Of a stretch of DNA of 64,000 bases, positions 52,824-60,280 are shown in pieces. Numbering within the stretch: the stretch's first letter is position 1; the number at the start of each line of letters is the position of its first letter. A program made the position numbers and the translations under genes. The stretch is from Microvenator marinus (lineage in GTDB: Bacteria > Myxococcota_A > Bradymonadia > Bradymonadales > Bradymonadaceae): assembly GCF_007993755.1 (NCBI RefSeq), contig NZ_CP042467.1:2194001-2258000 (forward strand), in the 5' to 3' direction. The notes beneath the pieces are model-generated. The model was not told the origin of the DNA. It worked only from the letters and a program-made list of their open reading frames with translations, and made no database searches.

Positions 52824-54136
52824 AGCAACTTCCAAAAGTATTCGCCAAATTCGCGCTCAGTGGGGCTGTGCTTGGGGGCATCTTTTGGGGCGTCATGACG
52901 CTCTATCCCTCGACTCGCGGTGTAGAAGTTAAGCCATCTGATGCCGATATCTTGACCTTCGGTTTTGCCGGTCCCTCGGACATGCAAAAGTTCAGTGAGG
53001 CGCTGAACCGAATGGGACACGAGACCCCCCGTGTCTACAACATGAACGAAAACACGGTTTTCTTCTCGACCGCCGTTCATCCGTACAAAAAGCCCGACGA
53101 AGTTCTGCGTGAATATCAAGAGGAGTTTGTGCGCCAGGGCGTCAACAAGAAAGCCTATCGGCACGCTCCAGGAAAACTCCTCACCATGGGTCAAGAGGGA
53201 GCAGACGAAGAGTTTAGGGCCATGCAAGAGGGTTCGCTCAACGGCGAAGTCATCCCTTATCAAATCTCCTCAAACCATTTCGCCATGGGTGGCACCCAAA
53301 TGGATCTCGGAGACGAGGACCCTGACTCTGAAGATTTCAAACGCAAGGTCGACCTACTCGAGAAGAACGTCCACATGATTTCTGGCGCCTATCGCGCATG
53401 TGGGGGCAAGCCCCTTTACGAGCCACAACCCGCGGCAAAGAAGACGTTCGTTGAGACAGCGAATGAGGACGTCAATAAGGCGGCAGCCAAAGAGTGCGCT
53501 AGCGAAGGCGGCTTTTGTGAAGAGACGCGTAGCCGACACGCAGAGCTCTCGGCGGAGCTCGGTGTGCTTCAGCGCGCAATCCAAGCGCAGCCACATCTCA
53601 AGCAATGTGAGATCATGAAAAAAGTCGGCGAAGGCATGATGGGGAACGCCACCGACGAGTTCGCGCGCCGCGTCAAGAGCTTCAAAGCGCTCGAGGCGTT
53701 CTACGATGCCGAGCGCAATATGACGCACGTCAGCGCAACGTGGACGGATGTAGATTTCGACGCGACCAAGACCACCCCAAATCAGGCGAACCCTCTCAAA
53801 GAAACCAACGTCTCATCGCGCCTCCCGCTCTGCGAAGGATGCGAGCGCACTTGGGATTTTGGAGGCAGTGGTAAGGAAAGCAACTACTCGGTTGGCCAGG
53901 TAACAAGCCCTCAATCCGTACGTCAGACCTCGGATTATTATATTCGTGAACTGACCCGCAAGGGCTGGCAGGTTTCGGAGGCACAATCCGCCATCAACGA
54001 GATTTATCGGCTTTCCGGCAAGCAGGACGACGGCAATCGCTGGCTACGTGTCGTCAGAGGGCGCGAGCATATGACGGTTCATATTCGCCCCGGCGAAGGT
54101 GGAAGCAGTCGAGTGACGGCGACCACAGCGAACTGA
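52817..54136 (+). CDS. Membrane-anchored protein of unknown function, last of the TadE-like operon
   Basis: A 439-residue protein beginning at a TTG (52817) that overlaps the upstream stop by 7 bp. One membrane helix (about 10-29, FALSGAVLGGIFWGVMTLY) is followed by a large soluble domain with several Cys (KECASEGGFC, LCEGCERTW) and a His/Met-rich segment. I recognise no family. Position and overlap suggest it is an accessory of the pilin-like proteins. A hairpin including its stop codon forms the boundary with the convergent lipoprotein gene. Confidence 0.6.
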   Translation: MLEQLPKVFAKFALSGAVLGGIFWGVMTLYPSTRGVEVKPSDADILTFGFAGPSDMQKFSEALNRMGHETPRVYNMNENTVFFSTAVHPYKKPDEVLREYQEEFVRQGVNKKAYRHAPGKLLTMGQEGADEEFRAMQEGSLNGEVIPYQISSNHFAMGGTQMDLGDEDPDSEDFKRKVDLLEKNVHMISGAYRACGGKPLYEPQPAAKKTFVETANEDVNKAAAKECASEGGFCEETRSRHAELSAELGVLQRAIQAQPHLKQCEIMKKVGEGMMGNATDEFARRVKSFKALEAFYDAERNMTHVSATWTDVDFDATKTTPNQANPLKETNVSSRLPLCEGCERTWDFGGSGKESNYSVGQVTSPQSVRQTSDYYIRELTRKGWQVSEAQSAINEIYRLSGKQDDGNRWLRVVRGREHMTVHIRPGEGGSSRVTATTAN

Positions 54137-54149
54137 TTTCAATCAGTTC
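54130..54149. terminator. Hairpin at the convergent gene boundary containing both stop codons
   Basis: GAACTGAT-TTCA-ATCAGTTC (54130-54137 and 54142-54149) forms an 8-bp stem with a 4-base loop. The plus-strand TGA (54134-54136) and the minus-strand TGA (54145-54143) lie in opposite arms. It lacks a T-run on either side, so termination strength is uncertain. Confidence 0.5.
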
Positions 54150-55441
54150 TCGGGCGGCCCATACACTGGGATCCGCTCACCGCTCCATTGTAAATAGAGA
54201 GGGATGATATCCGTGGCATCACTGGTGAGGTCGAGGATATGAACCACTGCGCCCGGCTGTGCGGATTGTAGGTCGAGCACCACAAGTCCGGTGGTAATTT
54301 GGCCAAGGAGCTCAGCCGTGCGGCTAAATCGCGCGAGCTCAAGCTCCTCGCCGGTCAAGATATTGAACTGAACGAGCACACTCGCGTCGTCTTCTTCAAA
54401 GACCTGATAGAAACTTGCGCCATTGCCAACCACAGCGCCCTTGGGCTGAGGAAACTCCACGCGCTCACCACCTGGTCCGAGGTAAATCACGGAGTCCTGC
54501 TGGAAATAGGCGCGAACCATGGAACCCGGAATGAGTCGTGCCAGAGCGGGTGAAAATGGCGCCTCAAACTCGATTTCCTCGTCGGAGTTCAAGGGTAAGA
54601 AACTCATCTTGGGGTCAGTCGGGAGCGGACGCCGCACCAAGATCAAGGCGCTATCCGCAAAGAAGTTCGCCTCGATGGGCACCTCGGACTGCAAGGTCTT
54701 GATGCGTGTCGAACGCTCAAGATCGTATACCACGATGCGGCTGTCTTCGGTGGGCACCGCCACGAGCGTGCCGGTTTCTGAGACCTGCGCGTCTTGCCAG
54801 AGCATCGCACCTTCGCCTTCTTCAGCGGGAATCTCTACTTTGGTGAGCGTGAGTGCTTCACCTGGCCTATCGACTGGAGCCGACGCAAAATAGAATCCGT
54901 CTTCTCGCCACTCGTAGATTTGAACCCGCGTATTGGAGGCTGTCACGTAGACGTTCTCACCGAGGTCGGCCGAAAACACACTCGCTCCCGCCGGTCTGAC
55001 GAGTGCGACGCGACCGAGTTCTTCGTTCTGATAGAGCCAGCCCGTTCCGTCTGGCGTCCGTGTCACAAACGCGAACTCGGAGTCGGGATGAGTTTTCAAC
55101 GCGAATCTGGGGCGAATAGGGAACTCCAGTGCACGGATATCCGAGTCTTCTGGGTCCATGACCAGCATAAGAGGCGTTGTGGGCCCGTCCGGCTTTCCCT
55201 GACCTGAGACGCGCGCTGTGGCGCCATGTACCGTAATGGTGTGGCGGTCCTGATATTCCCACTCTTCTTCTTCGCAAACCTCTTCGGGACACGGGAGCAC
55301 TTCTGGGCGCTCGGCCTCAACCACCACCAGGTCTGCGGCGGGAACCACGTACGCAGCTGTAACCTCGTAGCGAGGCATTGGCGTGGAAGAGCAGGCGCCC
55401 AAGACGAGCCCCAACAAACTAACTAACAAGAACGGTTTCAT
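54143..55441 (-). CDS. Lipoprotein of unknown function (432 residues)
   Basis: A lipoprotein with lipobox LVLGAC near residue 17. The remainder is beta-rich with repeated short strands such as VYVTASNTRVQIYEW and RIVVYDLERSTRIKTL, consistent with a beta-propeller of seven or fewer blades, but repeat boundaries are not clear enough to name a family. Two Cys lie near residue 50 (LPCPEEVCEEEEW). ATG 55441 is preferred over an upstream GTG (55444). It is tail-to-tail with the TadE-like operon and 71 bp downstream of another lipoprotein gene on the same strand. Confidence 0.7.
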   Translation of the reverse strand: MKPFLLVSLLGLVLGACSSTPMPRYEVTAAYVVPAADLVVVEAERPEVLPCPEEVCEEEEWEYQDRHTITVHGATARVSGQGKPDGPTTPLMLVMDPEDSDIRALEFPIRPRFALKTHPDSEFAFVTRTPDGTGWLYQNEELGRVALVRPAGASVFSADLGENVYVTASNTRVQIYEWREDGFYFASAPVDRPGEALTLTKVEIPAEEGEGAMLWQDAQVSETGTLVAVPTEDSRIVVYDLERSTRIKTLQSEVPIEANFFADSALILVRRPLPTDPKMSFLPLNSDEEIEFEAPFSPALARLIPGSMVRAYFQQDSVIYLGPGGERVEFPQPKGAVVGNGASFYQVFEEDDASVLVQFNILTGEELELARFSRTAELLGQITTGLVVLDLQSAQPGAVVHILDLTSDATDIIPLYLQWSGERIPVYGPPEN

Positions 55442-55515
55442 CACACCCTCTCAGCTCAAAATACGCGAGCCAAGATCCCCCAGAGTGTCCGCCAGAGCAA
55501 CTTTAATCGCTGTGT

Positions 55516-56322
55516 TTACCGAACGCCCGCATCGGATTCTGGAATCGGGTCATGAAGATCAGGTCCCGTAATACAGTACGAGTGCACCATCGTGACGAGG
55601 TCATCTCGACGGGAGAGTTCGTAGTCAAATCGGCCTGTGGCATCCGACTCTAGCTCGGTTTCCAATGTCTGGAGCTCGAACGAAGCTCGTAAGTTCTCGG
55701 GTAGCTCATCACACTCTAAAGGCTGGTGCTGAAACGCCCACGTACCATCGTCAGTTCGTTGAGCCATCGGGAAGACAATTCCACTTGCGCCGGATTGGTC
55801 TTCAGCACTGAATACCAGAAGTTCTTGGCCCACCTGAACACCAGACGTCTCCGTCCATGCGAGGGTGCTTGAGAGTTCAATCGCCGGCTCAAGCTCTGGC
55901 TTCCACTGACCCTCCACCTTCTGCAACGGCAAGCTTCTCCAAAGCAGGTTCTTTGGGGTGAGGTAGAGATCCAAGGTGTCCCCACTTCCCTTAATATTCT
56001 GTGAAACATCCAAGCTAACTTTGATGGTCCACGTATATAGCAATGGTCGACATTCGCCTTCAGCGGGATCGTGTCGGCCGTCAAGTGTACGCAGCTCGTC
56101 AACAAATTGGATATCTCGCACCTCGCCGACCGCAATGCGATCCGCGAGAGCCATCAAATCTCCGCCAGTTATCTGAGTAACCTCGATGCAACTGCTGGAT
56201 GCATTCGTACCAGGCAATGAAATCTCTTGCTCGGTGACGTTGCTTGGTTCGCCACCTGATTCTGGCGGCTGGCACCCAAGCACTCCAAACAGAACAATCG
56301 CTAGACATACGTTAGTCTTCAA
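55516..56322 (-). CDS. Lipoprotein of unknown function (268 residues)
   Basis: The predicted start is a TTG (56322) with GGAG 7 bases upstream. A lipobox (FGVLGC) sits at about residue 17, then a Gly/Glu/Ser linker and a soluble domain with three or four scattered cysteines. No family was recognised. It is divergent from the export-gate operon and may share its 184-bp control region. Confidence 0.65.
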   Translation of the reverse strand: MKTNVCLAIVLFGVLGCQPPESGGEPSNVTEQEISLPGTNASSSCIEVTQITGGDLMALADRIAVGEVRDIQFVDELRTLDGRHDPAEGECRPLLYTWTIKVSLDVSQNIKGSGDTLDLYLTPKNLLWRSLPLQKVEGQWKPELEPAIELSSTLAWTETSGVQVGQELLVFSAEDQSGASGIVFPMAQRTDDGTWAFQHQPLECDELPENLRASFELQTLETELESDATGRFDYELSRRDDLVTMVHSYCITGPDLHDPIPESDAGVR

Positions 56323-56407
56323 TCAAAACTCCCACAGATAAAACCCTGCTCCATGTCTAAGGGTGAAGATTATTGGGGTTGAAGTCAAACACTTAGTCAA
56401 ACATCGG

Positions 56408-56436
56408 TTGAACAATCGAAAAACACACGCTATGTT
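56408..56436 (+). promoter_or_regulatory. Candidate promoter of the export-gate operon
   Basis: TTGAAC (56408-56413), 17-bp spacer, TATGTT (56431-56436), about 70 bp before the ATG at 56507. Matches are 4/6 each. The gap otherwise holds a good ribosome site (AAGGAGA at 56497-56503). Confidence 0.4.
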
Positions 56437-56506
56437 CAGGTCACATTCGAGATCCGTTCTTTCCCTGTAGTCGTAAAGTGGGGGGAACCCGGTAAAAAGG
56501 AGACTC

Positions 56507-57688
56507 ATGCGAGATTTGCGCTGGGTAATAGTTTTAATCGCTATCTATTCTTCCGAGGTCATGGCCGCTACACCCGTGGTGGAGACGCCGAGCTACGGAT
56601 GGGTGCTCTTCCGCATGGTGCTCATGCTCGGAGCGGTCTGCATACTCGCCTGGGTGAGCCTAAAATGGGGGCTTAAACGTTGGGTGACACCAGACGCCAA
56701 AGCGGGACCTATGCAGGTGCTCGCGCGATTGCCGTTAGAGCCAAGGCGAACCATCAACCTTATCAAAGTAGGTCAACGCGTGCTGGTGGTGGGAAGCAGC
56801 GAGCACGGCATGCACGCGCTCGGCGATTTGAGTCTCGATGAGGTTGAACTCGAAGAATTGGACGCGAAATCAGAAGACGCAGAAGAGGCCGAGCCTAAGG
56901 ATGAGGACTCTGAGTCAAGTCCGTTCAAGAATATTCTCGACCAGGTCAAGCGTGCAGGGCTCATCCTTCTGACTGCGCTTCCGGTGACTTTGATCTCCGA
57001 TACGGCGTTCGCTCAGGTTCCCGGGACATCACAGAGCCCGCTGACGCTCGTAGCGCTCCTGGCCATCCTGGCTCTTCTTCCCTTCCTCTTGGTCATGGTC
57101 ACGAGCTTTGTGAAGATCGCGGTGGTCTTGAGTATTTTGAGGACGGCTATCGGCGTCCAACAGGCTCCGCCCAACCAGGTCATCACAGGTTTGGCCATGA
57201 TTCTGAGCCTCTACGTGATGGCGCCGGTGGCCATTGAGGCGTGGGAGGCGAGCAAGCCGTCCATAGACCAGATGGAAGCGGGTGAATTTGATGCGTCAGT
57301 GGCGAATTACCAGTCGCTGGGCGAGGAAGCCGCAGCGCCGCTGAAGACCTTCTTGCTCAAACACACCGATGACGAAGAGCGCGTGCAACTCTACGAAATC
57401 TCGCTGCAATTGCGTACCGAAGAGCAGCGAAAATCCATCACTCCAGAAGACCTTCTGATAGTGATACCGGCCTTCGTCATGACCGAGCTCAAAGAAGCCT
57501 TCATGATAGGTTTTGTGCTCTTTATCCCGTTCATTCTGGTGGACCTTGTGGTGGCCAATATCCTGCTTAGTCTCGGCATGCACATGCTCAGTCCCACCAC
57601 GGTCAGCCTCCCATTCAAACTCTTGCTCTTCGTGCTCGTGGACGGATGGACACTGGTGATTCGGGGACTTTTGCTGGGGTATGTCTGA
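56507..57688 (+). CDS. sctR: FliO-like domain fused to type III export-gate protein SctR/FliP
   Basis: A 393-residue fusion. Residues 1-21 look like a signal peptide; 30-55 are a membrane helix, and about 70-107 form a FliO-like small domain with LPLEPRRTINLIKVGQRVLV and VGSSEHGMHAL. An acidic linker (about 108-140) leads to a second signal-peptide-like segment LILLTALPVTL..DTAFAQ, ending AFA-Q at residues 167-170, and then a complete FliP/SctR domain of about 245 residues with SILRTAIGVQQAPPNQV and LSPTTVSLPFKLLLFVLVDGW. FliP of E. coli is made with a similar cleavable signal (AFAQLPG). Signal peptidase could therefore split the product into FliO and SctR (inference). No in-frame start is present at the junction. 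The stop overlaps sctS as TGATG. Confidence 0.9.
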   Translation: MRDLRWVIVLIAIYSSEVMAATPVVETPSYGWVLFRMVLMLGAVCILAWVSLKWGLKRWVTPDAKAGPMQVLARLPLEPRRTINLIKVGQRVLVVGSSEHGMHALGDLSLDEVELEELDAKSEDAEEAEPKDEDSESSPFKNILDQVKRAGLILLTALPVTLISDTAFAQVPGTSQSPLTLVALLAILALLPFLLVMVTSFVKIAVVLSILRTAIGVQQAPPNQVITGLAMILSLYVMAPVAIEAWEASKPSIDQMEAGEFDASVANYQSLGEEAAAPLKTFLLKHTDDEERVQLYEISLQLRTEEQRKSITPEDLLIVIPAFVMTELKEAFMIGFVLFIPFILVDLVVANILLSLGMHMLSPTTVSLPFKLLLFVLVDGWTLVIRGLLLGYV

Positions 57689-57951
57689 TGCAAGATCTAC
57701 TGCTTCAATTGGCACGTGAGGGCATTTATCTCTCGCTGATCGTCTCGGCGCCACCGGTGCTCGCGAGTATGGGGATCGGTCTCGTAATCAGCGTGATTCA
57801 GGCCACGACGCAGATTCAGGAACAGACACTGACGTTTGTTCCTAAACTCGTTGGGGTTTTTGCGAGTCTCGTGATTACGGGCCCGTGGATCGGCTCGCAG
57901 CTCGTTCGCTTTACGCGGGTGCTCTTCGAGACCATTGCGGTGATGGGGTAG
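57688..57951 (+). CDS. sctS: Type III export-gate protein SctS/FliQ
   Basis: An 87-residue protein with two membrane helices, QIQEQTLTFVPKL between them and the family-typical TGPWIGSQLVRF end. Length matches FliQ/SctS (about 88-89). In the export gate, four SctS subunits wrap the helical SctR5-SctT1 core. It starts at an ATG overlapping the sctR stop (TGATG), so it is coupled. SPs and ATPase genes are not next to it. Confidence 0.95.
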   Translation: MQDLLLQLAREGIYLSLIVSAPPVLASMGIGLVISVIQATTQIQEQTLTFVPKLVGVFASLVITGPWIGSQLVRFTRVLFETIAVMG

Positions 57952-57955
57952 ACTG

Positions 57956-58759
57956 GTGCAAGGGCTGATCAACACAGGCTACGTTTTTCAGGAGGGATTT
58001 CTGCTCGTCATGATCATCTCGGCGAGAATTGTGCCTGTAGTCCAGCTCGTGCCGTATCTGGGTGGCAAAGCCACGCCACAAGTCGTCAAGATGGGCATCT
58101 CGCTTTGCCTGGCCCTGCTCTTGATGCCGCTCGTCTGGCAAACAAAAGACGCACTTCCGAACTCCCCACCGGCGCTCGCCGTCATCATCGCCAAAGAGGT
58201 CTTGGTAGGCATGACCATCGGGTTTGTGGGCGCGCTGGTCTTTGAGGCGTTGCGTATCGCAGGCCAGATCATGGACACCACGCGCGGCCAAAATATGGCC
58301 ACCGCTATGGTCCCCCAACTCCCAGAGCGCGTGAGCCTCTCCGCGGATGTCTTGCTTCAGCTTGGGATCGCAATCTTCCTGATCATCGGCGGCCACCGCG
58401 TCCTGATTTCGGCGCTCTTGATAAGCTACAAAGCTGTCCCTGTGCACGTGTTGCCGGATGCGGCCACCACCACCCAGGCGGCCGCACTGATCGCGGAGCT
58501 CTTTGGGGCGTCGTTCACCGTTGCGCTCCTGATGGCATTCCCCGTGGTCGCGTCGGTATTGCTGGCTGAACTGGTTCTCGCGCTCATCAACAAGTCAGCA
58601 CCCAACGTCAACGTCTTCTTTCTCGGCATGCCGCTAAAAGCCATGATCGGCCTCTTCGCCCTCATGGTTTCGCTAGAATCCATCATCAACCTGATGATTT
58701 CCGAGTCCTTGTTTGAACTCCGCGCACTCAGCGCCCTTCTGGAGAGTCTCGCGCCATGA
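57956..58759 (+). CDS. sctT: Type III export-gate protein SctT/FliR
   Basis: A 267-residue membrane protein with about six or seven helices, starting at GTG (57956) 4 bases after the sctS stop. It carries the family pattern SARIVPVVQLVPYLGG (about 22-37) and MGISLCLALLLMPLVW, plus a central gating region GQIMDTTRGQNMATAM. In the export gate it completes the SctR5SctT1 channel. The end overlaps sctU by ATGA (58756-58759). Confidence 0.94.
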   Translation: MQGLINTGYVFQEGFLLVMIISARIVPVVQLVPYLGGKATPQVVKMGISLCLALLLMPLVWQTKDALPNSPPALAVIIAKEVLVGMTIGFVGALVFEALRIAGQIMDTTRGQNMATAMVPQLPERVSLSADVLLQLGIAIFLIIGGHRVLISALLISYKAVPVHVLPDAATTTQAAALIAELFGASFTVALLMAFPVVASVLLAELVLALINKSAPNVNVFFLGMPLKAMIGLFALMVSLESIINLMISESLFELRALSALLESLAP

Positions 58760-59817
58760 GTGACGATAAGACAGAAGAGCCAAGTGCACAGAAACTTCGT
58801 AAAGCCCGTGAAGAAGGCAATGTCCCCAAATCCCAAGAATTCACGGGTATGCTCGTCATGGTCACGGCGCTGGTTGCCACTCTTGCGTGGTGGCCGTCTG
58901 CGGCCGGGCGAATTCTAGGGTTCTTTAGGGAAGCCTCAGAATTTGCAGCGCGCACGCCGGACCACAATGACCTGCTCAACTTTCTAAAAGACTCCGTAGA
59001 AGTCATGGCCTTTGCCATCACGCCCATTTTGGCGGCGAGCTTCGCGATCGCCCTCTTTGTGAACTACGTGCAAGTTGGCCCTGTATTCGCCAAGAAGCCG
59101 CTGATTCCAGATATGACCAGGCTCAATCCGGCGGGCGGTCTCAAGAATATGTTCACCAAGCAGAAGCTGATCGAACTTGGTAAGAACCTGCTCAAACTAG
59201 CCATGATGGGTTGGGTTGGGACTTGGCTCTATACAAAGTATGTTGGCCAACTCGCGCTTTCACCACGACTTGAGCTCATCCAGGCCATCGCTACGTTCTA
59301 TGAGATCGCCTACCAACATGCGAAGTACTTGGTGGGCGGGCTTGTGATCTTTGCGATCATCGATCTCCTCCTGGTTCGTCGTAAGTATCGGCAAGATATG
59401 ATGATGTCCAAGCAAGAGGTCAAAGACGAGTACAAGCAGAGCGAAGGCGATCAGAACGTCAAAGGTCAGCGCAAACGCTTACACCAAGAGATGCTGCGTG
59501 AAGCCGGCACTAGTCGCGTCAAGAAGGCAGATGCGGTGGTGGTCAACCCCACGCATATCGCGGTGGCGATTCTCTATGACGAAGACACCATGCGCGCCCC
59601 CGAGGTGATCGCGAGTGGGCGCGGGGGAAAAGCGGATGAGATACGCCGCCTTGCCAAACGGCATGGCGTACCGATCGTTCGCAACGTCAACCTTGCGCGC
59701 GCATTGATCAACGTGGACGTGGAGGACGAGATCCCGGGCGATCTCTATGAGGCCGTGGCCGAAGTTCTTATGTTTGTTTACGATTTGAGGAAGAAAGATG
59801 CCGCTGAAAAAAGATGA
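58756..59817 (+). CDS. sctU: Type III export switch protein SctU/FlhB
   Basis: A 353-residue protein with four membrane helices in the first 215 residues and a cytoplasmic domain. The autocleavage motif NPTH is intact (Asn264-Pro265-Thr266-His267), followed by IAVAILYDEDTMRAP. The start TEEPSAQKLRKAREEGNVPKSQEF is the conserved family N-terminus. SctU/FlhB closes around the SctS ring and switches substrate class after self-cleavage. It is followed with a 20-bp overlap by a TPR gene. Confidence 0.96.
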   Translation: MSDDKTEEPSAQKLRKAREEGNVPKSQEFTGMLVMVTALVATLAWWPSAAGRILGFFREASEFAARTPDHNDLLNFLKDSVEVMAFAITPILAASFAIALFVNYVQVGPVFAKKPLIPDMTRLNPAGGLKNMFTKQKLIELGKNLLKLAMMGWVGTWLYTKYVGQLALSPRLELIQAIATFYEIAYQHAKYLVGGLVIFAIIDLLLVRRKYRQDMMMSKQEVKDEYKQSEGDQNVKGQRKRLHQEMLREAGTSRVKKADAVVVNPTHIAVAILYDEDTMRAPEVIASGRGGKADEIRRLAKRHGVPIVRNVNLARALINVDVEDEIPGDLYEAVAEVLMFVYDLRKKDAAEKR

Positions 59818-60166
59818 ACTCTACAGTGTGTCCATGCTTGGCCGAGAACTTTTGGAGCTCGGGCGCCTAGACGAGGCAAGGGCGATTTTTGAAGGCCTCA
59901 GCGCCACCAACCCTTCGGAACCTTTTGCGTGGATGGGCCTTGGGTGTGTGGCGCGGGCAAAGGGCCAGCTTGACGCGAGCGTTGATCTTTTTGCGCATAG
60001 CGTGAAGCTTGGCGCGGGTTCGCAGGCCCAGCTCTACCTGGCGGAGGTCCTCCTGAGTCTTCGGAAGATTCCGGAAGCCAAGGCACAGATCCAAGCTCTG
60101 CTCAACGATGCGGACCCCGATATCCGGGGCCGCGCGACGATCCTGCAGCGAAGATTAAACGGATAA
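59798..60166 (+). CDS. Small TPR protein, possible type III chaperone
   Basis: A 122-residue soluble protein with about three tetratricopeptide units (LGRELLELGRLDEARAIF, AWMGLGCVARAKGQLDASVDLF, AQLYLAEVLLSLRKIPEAKAQI). Class II T3S chaperones (SycD/LcrH) and SctG/YscG are small TPR proteins of similar size. Its start overlaps sctU by 20 bp, which supports a role with the export gate; substrate translocators are not encoded nearby. A general TPR adaptor remains possible. Confidence 0.75.
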   Translation: MPLKKDELYSVSMLGRELLELGRLDEARAIFEGLSATNPSEPFAWMGLGCVARAKGQLDASVDLFAHSVKLGAGSQAQLYLAEVLLSLRKIPEAKAQIQALLNDADPDIRGRATILQRRLNG

Positions 60167-60280
60167 GGTCGAAACTTTCACATTTTTTTGAAAATTTTGT
60201 AGGGAGTGCCTAGTCTTTGGAATTCGAAACGGGTAAGAGTGTTCTTTCCATGTGGAGACGCCCGTTACGAGGCAAAAGAT

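Noticed and set aside
56507-60166. Ordinary flagellar fliOPQR-flhB operon
   Set aside because: Not fully excluded, but the lack of flhA or other flagellar genes, the FliO fusion and the coupled TPR gene make a plain flagellar call too strong from this window alone.
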